NCBI GenBank assembly: GCA_964058845.1
Contig: CAXKVR010000002.1
Location: 124,001 to 188,000, forward strand
DNA: 64,000 nt
Direction: 5' to 3'
Source: Carex sylvatica
Taxonomy: Eukaryota; Streptophyta; Magnoliopsida; Poales; Cyperaceae
How positions within the stretch are numbered: the stretch's first letter is position 1; each line of letters starts with the position of its first letter. Positions 37,801 to 49,091 of this stretch are shown here, piece by piece. The translations under genes were made by a program, and so were the position numbers. The notes beneath the pieces are model-generated. The model was not told where the DNA came from and searched no databases. It saw nothing but the letters and a program-made list of their open reading frames with translations.

Positions 37801-40800
37801 CCAGGAAAGCAGCCCACTCCAAGGAGAGCTCCATCTACATAAACAAAAGTAAAGGTTGTGAGATATGACCATTTGAAAAACAAAAACTATAACAAAGACC
37901 TAGCAACTCCAACATGTAAAGGCCAAGTCAGCTTTTGCTGACTTCTACCGGACAGGTACATGACACAGCCAAAAGGGAAGGAAGTAACCGTGCAACTAAA
38001 AAACCAAGGATATATTGTGAAGGAGACTTATCTTATAAGAGAACCGCAGGGAAGTCACGGCTGCTGGATTCGTGCCGTTTCAGGAAAGCAGCCCACTCCA
38101 AGAAGACCTCCATCTACATAAACAAAAGTAAAGGTTGTGAGATATGACCATTTGAAAAACAAAAACTATAACAAAGACCTAGCAACTCCAACATGTAAAG
38201 GCCAAGTCAGCTTTTGCTGACTTCTACCGGACAGGTACACGACACAGCCAGAAGGAAAAGAAATAACCGTGCAACTAAGAAAGCAAGGATATATTGTGAA
38301 GGAGACTTATCTTATAAGAGAAACCGCACCGAAGTCACGGCTGCTGGATGCGTGCCGTTTCAGGAAAGCAGCCCGCTCCAAGGAGAGCTCCTTCTACATA
38401 AACAAAAGTAAAGGTTATGAGATATGACCATTTGAAAAACAAAAACTATAACAAACACCTAGCAACTCCAACATGTAAAGGCCAAGTCAGCTTTTGCTGA
38501 CTTCTACCGGACAGGTACACGACACAGCCAGAAGGGAAAGAAATAACCGTGCAACTAAAAAAGCAAGGATATATTGTGAAGGAGACTTATCTTATAAGAG
38601 AAACCGCACCGAAGTCACGGCTGCTGGATTCGTGCCGTTTCAGGAAAGCAGCCCACTCCAAGGAGACCTCCATCTACATAAACAAAAGTAAAGGTTGTGA
38701 GATATGATCATTTGAAAAACAAAAACTATAACAAAGTCCTCGCAACTCCAACATGTAAAGGCCAAGTCAGCTTTTGCTGACTTCTACCAGACAGGTACAC
38801 GACACAGCCAGAAGGGAAAGAAATAACCGTGCAACTAAAAAAGCAAGGATATATTGTGAAGGAGACTTATCTTATAAGAGAAACTGCACCGAAGTCACGG
38901 CTGCTGGATGCGTGCCGTTTCAGGAAATCAGCCTTCTCCAAGGAGAGCTCCATCTACATAACCAAAAGTAAAGGTTATGAGATATGACCATTTGAAAAAC
39001 AAAAACTATAACAAAGACCTAGCAACTCCAACATGTAAAGGCCAAGTCAGCTTTTGCTGACTTCTACCGGACAGGTACACGACACAGCCAAAAGGGAAAG
39101 AAATAACCGTGCAACTAAAAAAGCAAGAATATATTGTGAAGGAGACTTATCTTATAAGAGAAACCGCAGGGAAGTCACGGCTGCTGGATGCATGCCGTTT
39201 CAGGAAAGCAGCCAATCCAAGGAGAGCTCCATCTACATAACCAAAAGTAAAGGTTGTGAGATATCACCATTTGAAAAACAAAAACTATAACAAAGACCTC
39301 GCAACTCCAACATGTAAAGGCCAAGTCAGCTTTTGCTGATTTCTACCGGACAGGTACACGACACAGCCAGAAGGAAAAGAAATAACCGTGCAACTAAGAA
39401 AGCAAGGATATATTGTGAAGGAGACTTATCTTATAAGAGAAACCGCACCGAAGTCACGGCTGCTGGATGCGTGCCGTTTCAGGAAAGCAGCCCACTCCAA
39501 GGAGAGCTCCATCTACATAACCAAAAGTAAAGGTTATGAGATATGACCATTTGAAAAACAAAAACTATAACAAACACCTAACAACTCCAACATGTAAAGG
39601 CCAAGTCAGCTTTTGCTGACTTCTACCGGACAGGTACACGACACAGCCAGAAGGGAAAGAAATAACCGTGCAACTAAAAAAGCAAGGATATATTGTGAAG
39701 GAGACTTATCTTATAAGAGAAACCGCACCGAAGTCACGGCTGCTGGATACGTGCCGTTTCAGGAAAGCAGCCCACTCCAAGGAGACCTCCATCTACATAA
39801 ACAAAAGTAAAGGTTGTGAGATATGATCATTTGAAAAACAAAAACTATAACAAAGACCTCGCAACTCCAACATGTAAAGGCCAAGTCAGCTTTTGCTGAC
39901 TTCTACCAGACAGGTACACGACACAGCCAGAAGGGAAAGAAATAACCGTGCAACTAAAAAAGCAAGGATATATTGTGAAGGAGACTTATCTTATAAGAGA
40001 AACTGCACCGAAGTCACGGCTGCTGGATGCGTGCCGTTTCAGGAAAGCAGCCCACTCCAAGGAGACCTCCATCTACATAAACAAAAGTAAAGGTTGTGAG
40101 ATATGATCATTTGAAAAACAAAAACTATAACAAAGACCTCGCAACTCCAACATGTAAAGGCCAAGTCAGCTTTTGCTGACTTCTACCGGACAGGTACACG
40201 ACACAGACAGAAGGGAAAGAAATAACCGTGCAACTAAAAAAGCAAGGATATATTGTGAAGGAGACTTATCTTATAAGAGAAACCGCAGGGAAGTCACGGT
40301 TGCTGGATGCGTGCCGTTTCAGGAAAGCAGCCAATCCAAGAAGAGCTCCATCTACATAACCAAAAGTAAAGGTTGTGAGATAGCACCATTTGAAAAACAA
40401 AAACTATAACAAAGACCTCGCAACTCCAACATGTAAAGGCCAAGTCAGCTTTTGCTGATTTCTACCGGACAGGTACACGACACAGCCAGAAGGAAAAGAA
40501 ATAACCGTGCAACTAAGAAAGCAAGGATATATTGTGAAGGAGACTTATCTTATAAGAGAAACCGCACCGAAGTCACGGCTGCTGGATGCGTGCCGTTTCA
40601 GGAAAGCAGCCCACTCCAAGGAGAGCTCCATCTACATAACCAAAAGTAAAGGTTATGAGATATGACCATTTGAAAAACAAAAACTATAACAAACACCTAA
40701 CAACTCCAACATGTAAAGGCCAAGTCAGCTTTTGCTGACTTCTACCGGACAGGTACACGACACAGCCAGAAGGGAAAGAAATAACCGTGCAACTAAAAAA

Positions 40801-42689
40801 GCAAGGATATATTGTGAAGGAGACTTATCTTATAAGAGAAACCGCACCGAAGTCACGGCTGCTGGATACGTGCCGTTTCAGGAAAGCAGCCCACTCCAAG
40901 GAGACCTCCATCTACATAAACAAAAGTAAAGGTTGTGAGATATGATCATTTGAAAAACAAAAACTATAACAAAGACCTCGCAACTCCAACATGTAAAGGC
41001 CAAGTCAGCTTTTGCTGACTTCTACCAGACAGGTACACGACACAGCCAGAAGGGAAAGAAATAACCGTGCAACTAAAAAAGCAAGGATATATTGTGAAGG
41101 AGACTTATCTTATAAGAGAAACCGCACCGAAGTCACGGCTGCTGGATGCGTGCCGTTTCAGGAAAGCAACCCACTCCAAGGAGAGCTCCATCTACATAAC
41201 CAAAAGTAAAGGTTATGAGATACGACCATTTGAAAAACAAAAACTATAACAAAGACCTAGCAACTCCAACATGTAAAGGCCAAGTCAGCTTTTGCTGACT
41301 TCTACCGGACAGGTACACGACACAGCCAAAAGGGAAAGAAATAACCGTGCAACTAAAAAAGGAAGGATATATTGTGAATGAGACTTATCTTATAAGAGAA
41401 ACAGCAGGGAAGTCACGGCTGCTGGATGCGTGCCGTTTCAGGAAAGCAGCCAATCCAAGGAGAGCTCCATCTACATAACCAAAAGTAAAGGTTGTGAGAT
41501 ATCACCATTTGAAAAACAAAAACTATAACAAAGACCTCGCAACTCCAACATGTAAAGGCCAAGTCAGCTTTTGCTGACTTCTACCGGACAGGTACACGAC
41601 ACAGCCAGAAGGAAAAGAAATAACGGTGCAACTAAGAAAGCAAGGATATATTGTGAAGGAGACTTATCTTATAAGAGAAACCGCACCAAAGTCACGGCTG
41701 CTGGATGCGTGCCGTTTCAGGAAAGCAGCCCACTCCAAGGAGAGCTCCATCTACATAACCAAAAGTAAAGGTTATGAGATATGACCATTTGAAAAACAAA
41801 AACTATAACAAACACCTAGCAACTCCAACATGTAAAGGCCAAGTCAGCTTTTGCTGACTTCTACCGGACAGGTACACGACACAGCCAGAAGGGAAAGAAA
41901 TAACAGTGCAACTAAAAAAGCAAGGATATATTGTGAAGGAGACTTATCTTATAAGAGAAACCGCACCGAAGTCACGGCTGCTGGATGCGTGCCGTTTCAG
42001 GAAAGCAGCCCACTCCAAGGAGACTTCCATCTACATAAACAAAAGTAAAGGTTGTGAGATATGATAATTTGAAAAACAAAAACTATAACAAAGACCTCGC
42101 AACTCCAACATGTAAAGGCCAAGTCAGCTTTTGCTGACTTCTACCAGACAGGTACACGACACAGCCAGAAGGGAAAGAAATAACCGTGCAACTAAAAATG
42201 CAAGGATATATTGTGAACGAGACTTATCTTATAAGAGAAACCGCAGGGAAGTAACGGCTGCTGGATGCGTGCCGTTTCAGGAAAGCAGCCCACTCCAAGG
42301 AGAGCTCCATCTACATAACCAAAAGTAAAGGTTATGAGATATGACCATTTGAAAAACAAAAACTATAACAAACACCTAGCAACTCCAACATGTAAAGGCC
42401 AAGTCAGCTTTTGCTGACTTCTACCGGACAGGTACACGACACAGCCAGAAGGGAAAGAAATAACCGTGCAACTAAAAAAGCAAGGATATATTGTGAAGGA
42501 GACTTATCTTATAAGAGAAACCGCACCGAAGTCACGGCTGCTGGATGCGTGCCGTTTCAGGAAAGCAGCCCACTCCAAGGAGACCTCCATCTACATAAAC
42601 AAAAGTAAAGGTTGTGAGATATGATCATTTGAAAAACAAAAACTATAACAAAGTCCTCGCAACTCCAACATGTAAAGGCCAAGTCAGCT
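34860..42689 (-). repeat. Higher-order repeat, 4-unit period (1118-1119 bp), right arm
   Basis: A variant unit marked by 'cagaaggaaaagaaataac' and 'caactaagaaagc' recurs at 34860, 35978, 37096, 38214, 39333, 40452 and 41571. The spacings are 1118, 1118, 1118, 1119, 1119 and 1119 bp. Intervening variant units keep their order in many copies, for example those at 34581, 35699 and 37935 with 'aaaaaaccaagg' (the first two 1118 bp apart, the third 2236 bp on). This is a true higher-order array of about seven copies. Confidence 0.88.
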
Positions 42690-42970
42690 TTTGCTGACTT
42701 CTACCAGACAGGTACACGACACAGCCAGAAGGGAAAGAAATAACCGTGCAACTAAAAAAGCAAGGATATATTGTGAAGGAGACTTATCTTATAAGAGAAA
42801 CTGCACCGAAGTCACGGCTGCTGGATGCGTGCCGTTTCAGGAAAGCAGCCCACTCCAAGGAGAGCTCCATCTACATAACCAAAAGTAAAGGTTATGAGAT
42901 ATGACCATTTGAAAAACAAAAACTATAACAAAGACCTAGCAACTCCAACATGTAAAGGCCAAGTCAGCTT

Positions 42971-45684
42971 TTGCTGACTTCTACCGGACAGGTACACGAC
43001 ACAGCCAAAAGGGAAAGAAATAACTGTGCAACTAAAAAAGCAAGGATATATTGTGAAGGAGACTTATCTTATAAGAGAAACCGCAGGGAAGTCACGGCTG
43101 CTGGATGCATGCCGTTTCAGGAAAGCAGCCAATCCAAGGAGAGCTCCATCTACATAATCAAAAGTAAAGGTTGTGAGATATCACCATTTGAAAAACAAAA
43201 ACTATAACAAAGACCTCGCAACTCCAACATGTAAAGGCCAAGTCAGCTTTTGCTGACTTCTACCGGACAGGTACACGACACAGCCAGAAGGAAAAGAAAT
43301 AACCGTGCAACTAAGAAAGCAAGGATATATTGTGAAGGAGACTTATCTTATAAGAGAAACCGCACCGAAGTCACGGCTGCTGGATGCGTGCCATTTCAGG
43401 AAAGCAGCCCACTCCAAGGAGACCTCCATCTACATAAACAAAAGTAAAGGTTGTGAGATATGATCATTTGAAAAACAAAAACTATAACAAAGACCTCGCA
43501 ACTCCAACATGTAAAGGCCAAGTCAGCTTTTGCTGACTTCTACCAGACAGGTACACGACACAGCCAGAAGGGAAAGAAATAACCGTGCAACTAAAAAAGC
43601 AAGGATATATTGTGAAGGAGACTTATCTTATAAGAGAAACCGCACCGAAGTCACGGCTGCTGGATGCGTGCCGTTTCAGGAAAGCAGCCCACTCCAAGGA
43701 GTGCTCCATCTACATAACCAAAAGTAAAGGTTGTGAGATATCACCATTTGAAAAACAAAAACTATAACAAAGACCTCGCAACTCCAACATATAAAGGCCA
43801 AGTCAGCTTTTGCTGACTTCTACCGGACAGGTACACGACACAGCCAAAAGGGAAAGAAATAACCGGGCAACTAAAAAAGCAAGGATATATTGTGAAGGAG
43901 ACTTATCTTATAAGAGAAACCGCAGGGAAGTCAAGGCTGCTGGATGCGTGCCGTTTCAGGAAAGCAGCCCACTGCAAGGAGAGCTCCATCTACATAACCA
44001 AAAGTAAAGGTTATGAGATATGACCATTTGAAAAACAAAAACTATAACAAACACCTAGCAACTCCAACATGTAAAGGCCAAGTCAGCTTTTGCTGACTTC
44101 TACCGGACAGGTACACGACACAGCCAGAAGGGAAAGAAATAACCGTGCAACTAAAAAAGCAAGGATATATTGTGAAGGAGACTTATCTTATAAGAGAAAC
44201 CGCACCGAAGTCACGGCTGCTGGATGCGTGCCGTTTCAGGAAAGCAGCCCACTCCAAGGAGACCTCCATCTACATAAACAAAAGTAAAGGTTGTGAGATA
44301 TGATCATTTGAAAAACAAAAACTATAACAAAGACCTCGCAACTCCAACATGTAAAGGCCAAGTCAGCTTTTGCTGACTTCTACCAGACAGGTACACGGCA
44401 CAGCCAGAAGGGAAAGAAATAACCGTGCAACTAAAAAAGCAAGGATATATTGTGAAGGAGACTTATCTTATAAGAGAAACCGCACCGAAGTCACGGCTGC
44501 TGGATGCGTGCCGTTTTAGGAAAGCAGCCCACTCCAAGGAGAGCTCCATCTACATAACCAAAAGTAAAGGTTGTGAGATATCACCATTTGAAAAACAAAA
44601 ACTATAACAAAGACCTAGCAACTCCAACATGTAAAGGCCAAGTCAGCTTTTGCTGACTTCTACCGGACAGGTACACGACACAGCCAAAAGGGAAAGAAAT
44701 AACCGTGCAACTAAAAAAGCAAGGATATATTGTGAAGGAGACTTATCTTATAAGAGAAACCGCAGGGAAGTCACGGCTGCTGGATGCATGCCGTTTCAGG
44801 AAAGCAGCCAATCCAAGGAGAGCTCCATCTACATAAGCAAAAGTAAAGGTTGTGAGATATCACCATTTGAAAAACAAAAACTATAACAAAGACCTCGCAA
44901 CTCCAACATGTAAAGGCCAAGTCAGCTTTTGCTGACTTCTACCGGACAGGTACACGACACAGCCAGAAGGAAAAGAAATAACCGTGCAACTAAGAAAGCA
45001 AGGATATATTGTGAAGGAGACTTATCTTATAAGAGAAACCGCACCGAAGTCACGGCTGCTGGATGCGTGCCGTTTCAGGAAAGCAGCCCACTCCAAGGAG
45101 ACCTCCATCTACATAAACAAAAGTAAAGGTTGTGAGATATGATCATTTGAAAAACAAAAACTATAACAAAGACCTCGCAACTCCAACATGTAAAGGCCAA
45201 GTCAGCTTTTGCTGACTTCTACCAGACAGGTACACGACACAGCCAGAAGGGAAAGAAATAACCGTGCAACTAAAAAAGCAAGGATATATTGTGAAGGAGA
45301 CTTATCTTATAAGAGAAACCGCACCGAAGTCACGGCTGCTGGATGCGTGCCGTTTCAGGAAAGCAGCCCACTCCAAGGAGTGCTCCATCTACATAAGCAA
45401 AAGTAAAGGTTGTGAGATATCAACATTTGAAAAACAAAAACTATAACAAAGACCTCGCAACTCCAACATATAAAGGCCAAGTCAGCTTTTGCTGACTTCT
45501 ACCGGACAGGTACACGACACAGCCAGAAGGGAAAGAAATAACCGTGCAACTAAAAAAGCAATGATATATTGTGAAGGAGACTTATCTTATAAGAGAAACC
45601 GCAGGGAAGTCACGGCTGCTGGATGCGTGCCGTTTCAGGAAAGCAGGCAACTCCAAGGAGAGCTCCATCTACATAAACAAAAGT
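42971..45684 (-). repeat. Higher-order repeat, 6-unit period (1679 bp), right arm outer end
   Basis: Variant units at 42971, 43250, 43530 and 43810 reappear in order at 44650, 44929, 45209 and 45489, each 1679 bp later. The second copy is cut short by the array edge at 45684. The higher-order period thus switches from 4 units to 6 units toward the outer end. Confidence 0.85.
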
Positions 45685-46000
45685 ACTCCTGCCAGTGTCA
45701 TACAATCTTTAGCTGAGACTAAAATAAGATAACTCATCATTAACCATATACAATGCAATGTTAGTTAAAACTTAATAGTATATGCGCACAACGAGCAGTT
45801 GTGCTTCTACTGTTCAAGTTATTTTACTTAAGATAGAGAAATATTTACAGAAACTTATCTTGCAAATCTTTCTGAACCACATGGAGAGCTGAAACTCCCT
45901 CGATCATGAAGTACTCCTGCCAGTGTCATACAATCTTTAGCTGAGACTGAAATAAGATAACTCATCATTAACCATATACAATGCAATGTTAGTTAACTTA
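45680..46000. repeat. Direct duplication of array-flanking sequence (2 x about 90 bp)
   Basis: 'tactcctgccagtgtcatac' through 'gcaatgttagtta' occurs at about 45682-45775 and again at 45909-45998, with only two or three differences. On the minus strand each has a TTTCAG/TTTTAG acceptor-like end. The inner copy abuts the array with a shared 'agtact' microhomology, so the array edge seems to have arisen with a local duplication. Confidence 0.85.
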
Positions 46001-46045
46001 ATAGACTACCATCCCTAAGAATTTATATACTTCTTTTTGACTCAC

Positions 46046-46360
46046 CTTTGCATGACCAAGGGAAGTACTGTCCATGCAAGACTTCATTAAAGTCCTTTGC
46101 CTTAGCCTCCAAATTTGAAGTTGAAATGTTGTTGACAATGAGCAAGATCTTATCTTGGACTTCAGTCGAAGGAGTCTATATGATACATATGGTGTCAAAA
46201 TAAGAACCAACTACTTCATATGCTCAAATACAGAAGGGTACTAAAAGTAGTGGAGTCCAATCAGAAAAGAGAGAAAGAGATATAAAGGCAACCTCTATTT
46301 CTGTTTTTCTTTGTTCAGCTGCGGCAACAAGTGTTTGAATGTTTGAAGCAGCCCCAAAAC
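46046..46360 (-). pseudogene. NOT1 (CCR4-NOT scaffold) fragment, MIF4G-like region
   Basis: NOT1 is the scaffold of the CCR4-NOT deadenylase complex. Two consecutive exons are present on the minus strand. Exon 46293-46360 reads GFGAASNIQTLVAAAEQRKT, then EIE. Exon 46046-46175 reads TPSTEVQDKILLIVNNISTS, then NLEAKAKDFNEVLHGQYFPW. Both keep AG acceptors and GT donors and are open. They match the stretch entering the central MIF4G-like domain that binds CAF1. The rest of the protein is missing here, and a piece of the NOT1 C-terminal region lies upstream on the same strand (47450-48235), out of natural order. Confidence 0.82.
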
Positions 46361-46386
46361 CTGTGCTACAAGAAGGCTGTTTATCA

Positions 46387-46884
46387 GTGCTGATACAACA
46401 AGTGTTTGAATGTTTGTATCAGTGCTGAGAAATTTCTCAACACTGATACAATTGGAAAATGGATTGGAGAGAAGCTTATGCTTGAAATGTCCAGCACTGA
46501 TACAACAGACAAATTCTCAGCAAATACTGCTGCTGAAAGATAAAACAGTAAAGTGCTGATACAACAAGTGTTTGAATGTTTGTATCAGTGCTGAGAAATT
46601 TCTCAACACTGATACAATTGGAAAATGGATTGGAGAGAAGCTTATGCTTGAAATGTCCAGCACTGATACAACAGACAAATTCTCAGCAAATACTGCTGCT
46701 GAAAGATAAAACAGTAAAGTGCTGATACAACAAGTGTTTGAATGTTTGTATCAGTGCTGAGAAATTTCTCAACACTGATACAATTGGAAAATGGATTGGA
46801 GAGAAGCTTATGCTTGAAATGTCCAGCACTGATACAACAGACAAATTCTCAGCAAATACTGCTGCTGAAAGATAAAACAGTAAA
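46387..46884. repeat. Tandem repeat, 3 x 166 bp, with internal palindrome
   Basis: Three near-identical 166-bp copies start at 46387, 46553 and 46719 ('gtgctgatacaacaagtg'). Each contains a near-perfect 38-bp palindrome with no loop: TTGTATCAGTGCTGAGAAA followed by its complement with one G-T mismatch. Each also contains 'caacaagtgtttgaatgtttg', a 21-base match to the adjacent NOT1 exon (46324-46345). The array may have grown from that exon edge. Confidence 0.92.
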
Positions 46885-47449
46885 GTGTTATTAAATTAAG
46901 CATATATAGTAATTATGAAATGAATACTTGAATAAACAATAACTTTTTTCTACTGGCAAAAGTCTCCTTGGGTTGCTGACTTCACTAATGTATTTGTTCA
47001 ATGACACCAAATGGTACAAGTAGATAGGTAAATCAAACCTAAATGATTTAGTATGGAAATTCAGGAAAGTCGTGCAGAAGAACGAGCATCATTTCCAAAA
47101 TGCCCTTATACAAAAGTACAACCTACATGAAATGAGATCACATGAGTTGGTGAAGAGAGTTGCTACCTAAATGAGTAACACAATTACTACAACTAACATG
47201 GTAAAAGACTAAGTAATAGAGCGAAAATTTGCCGGAATAATGATCAGACTCTGCAATAACAAGCTACTTGGTTCTTCTTATCACTATATGCTCAATTTAT
47301 CTTAATTGTAAATTAACAGAAGCAACTCTCTATTTCTATAATTACCCTCATGCAAAAGGTTCAAAAAAAATAAAAAAAAAGAATGCAAAATCATGTACCC
47401 CTAAAAATGTTTGCATGGAAAACATAATGTAAGAGGTACAAAGACAAAC
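46885..47449. other. Unassigned intron-like DNA
   Basis: AT-rich sequence between the two NOT1 pieces. No exon recognised. Confidence 0.4.
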
Positions 47450-48235
47450 CGGCTCAGGAAGTTGTGATTTTCTCAAGAAAGGTTCCACAAACTTGAATAA
47501 ACAAACAAGCAAGCGCTGGAAATGCAGCCAGCCTTTAGGTGAATTGCATGTCAGAATTTTAGGCATGAAATTCTCGTGGCACAGCAATTCAAGCCAAGCA
47601 AAACTGAAAAAAAGACAGAGAGAAAATAAAATCATAAATAAAATAATTCCCAAGTATAGAGAAATAAAAAAAAAAACTTCTATCAGACAACTTAAAAATT
47701 CTAAATAAGAGCAGCAAGCTTTGAAAAGAAACTAATGAACCAATAGAATGGAAAGAAAAGAGAGAGATAAACCTAAAGCTTGGCACTATCAGTGATTGTA
47801 ACGCAAGGAAGGCACTTGCAAAACAAGTCAAGACCTGAAATAACAACCTCATGTTATAAAAGAACAGGAGAACCAACGAAGAAGACTTTACATAGAAGCC
47901 CTGGCTTCATATTAATTGATCATATATCTAAATTGAATCAAATAAATCTCAGGTTGATGGCATTATATACAAGAATAACCTCTACATGTTCATAATTACA
48001 TTGACAGATACAAGAAATTGTAATATCTACGTAATACTTCCAGTAAGATAAGGTACAGTTTATTACAATGCTATGGTCCATATAATAAACATACCTGATA
48101 ATTAGCGACATCAAGATCTGGAGAAACAATATCTAAGAGCCAATTAACAAATAGTCTAAAATATGGTCTGGCATTAAAGTCTGTTTTCTTTTCTTCTGCA
48201 TCCTTTACAATTACTTCAGCTGTCACTAATAGAAG
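47450..48235 (-). pseudogene. NOT1 fragment, C-terminal Not1 domain region
   Basis: Three consecutive exons of the C-terminal Not1 domain lie on the minus strand. Exon 48095-48235 reads LLLVTAEVIVKDAEEKKTDF, then NARPYFRLFVNWLLDIVSPD. Exon 47773-47835 reads VLTCFASAFLALQSLIVPSF. Exon 47450-47603 reads FAWLELLCHENFMPKILTC, then KGWLHFQRLL and FVEPFLRKSQLPEP. All have AG/GT boundaries and no internal stop, although residues drift from the conserved family pattern. Because this C-terminal segment precedes the MIF4G-region segment (46046-46360) on the same strand, the NOT1 source was rearranged or captured in two events. Confidence 0.85.
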
Positions 48236-49091
48236 CTGGACATGCAACAAAGAATAGTTATTAGCATTGTCTCCCATAAACTAACAAATTTCATGTCATC
48301 AGATGAGGAACAAGCCTTCACGAGTAGAAGAGAGCTTTACTTGGCACTTTTTCAACGGATGCATACTACAGACCATAGAAAAAGTAAGTTAGATAATGAG
48401 ATTAAACCCGTACACACTATAGATTGAAAATTCAACATCTCTCCTATGGCATGAATTCTAGAATAGTTCCAGAGTATTAATGAGCTGATAAAAATTCTTA
48501 ATAGGCTTACGCAAAAATTCTTAATATAGTTTAGATTCCGCTATTCAAAGTTCCTCATCAATTGTTTATGTTTAGTAGACATGATCCAAAAGTAAACACT
48601 AATGGATGTATCATAATAGAAATCGTTCACATTCTAACCTCCTAAGAATAAGGTCCTTAACATATGTGCAAGAATCCAGGTAATAAAATTGAAAAGTTAC
48701 TTGTGAATCCAGGTTATAAAATTGAAAAGCGAATAATTTAGTAAAAAATATTTACAAAGAAAAATAAAGGTTATAAATTGAAAAGTTACTGTGAGAACAC
48801 AGAAGAAGTTATCAGTGAGTTCATCACCCTTGAGGAGGTCATTTTGTTGCAGTTTAGAGATGTAACGGCAATTGAGATAAGCCAAAAATACCAGCTCATT
48901 TGGATATGCTACAAATACTGTTACTTTGTTGCAATTCTGCTGCATCAGCACTTGTACCCTTCTCTACATTACTCTTCAATAACTTGGACGTCTCATTTAT
49001 CTGCATTTGAGCACATAAAAATTACTTGTTTCTAATTTTATGTAAAGAAAAAGAAGAGAGACATGGACAATTGATAGAAAGAAAATTATAC
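48236..49091. other. Unassigned DNA between NOT1 and transporter fragments
   Basis: AT-rich, with no recognised exon. A short duplicated stretch ('ataaaattgaaaagttac'/'aaattgaaaagttact') lies at about 48683-48790. Confidence 0.4.

Larger units (their letters stand above)
33864..45684 (-). repeat. Right arm of 280-bp tandem array (about 42 units, inverted)
   Basis: The same 280-bp unit as the left arm, in reverse orientation. Many units are 279 bp because of a 1-bp deletion ('gcagccaatccaagg' instead of 'gcagcccactccaagg'). Most units have the inner-left-arm variants ('gtcacggctgctgg', 'cacagccagaagg'). The last unit ends in 'ctacataaacaaaagtactcc', so the outer end stops at the same unit position (just beyond 'acttttgtttatgtag' on the minus strand) as the outer end of the left arm at 18841. 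The 8-bp AAGTCAGC-AAAA-GCTGACTT hairpin is kept in nearly all units. Confidence 0.97.

Noticed and set aside
18841..45684. CRISPR-like repeat array
   Set aside because: Units are 280 bp, contiguous and variable throughout, with no short-repeat/unique-spacer pattern, and the context is eukaryotic.
18841..45684. Centromeric satellite
   Set aside because: Higher-order repeats resemble centromeric arrays, but the array is only 27 kb, is bordered by gene fragments and has an unusual unit length. It cannot be excluded without genome-wide copy number, but I do not claim it.
18839..45716. Dozens of similar 65-78-codon open frames, one per 280-bp unit, that look like a peptide gene family (start MLTSTGQVHDTA)
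   Set aside because: They are antisense to the acceptor-like and exon-like part of the unit, have no ribosome-entry or splice context, and recur only because the DNA unit recurs. Frame-breaking variants (for example at 22759, 26955 and 27795) are tolerated. Selection on the frame could be tested but is not visible.
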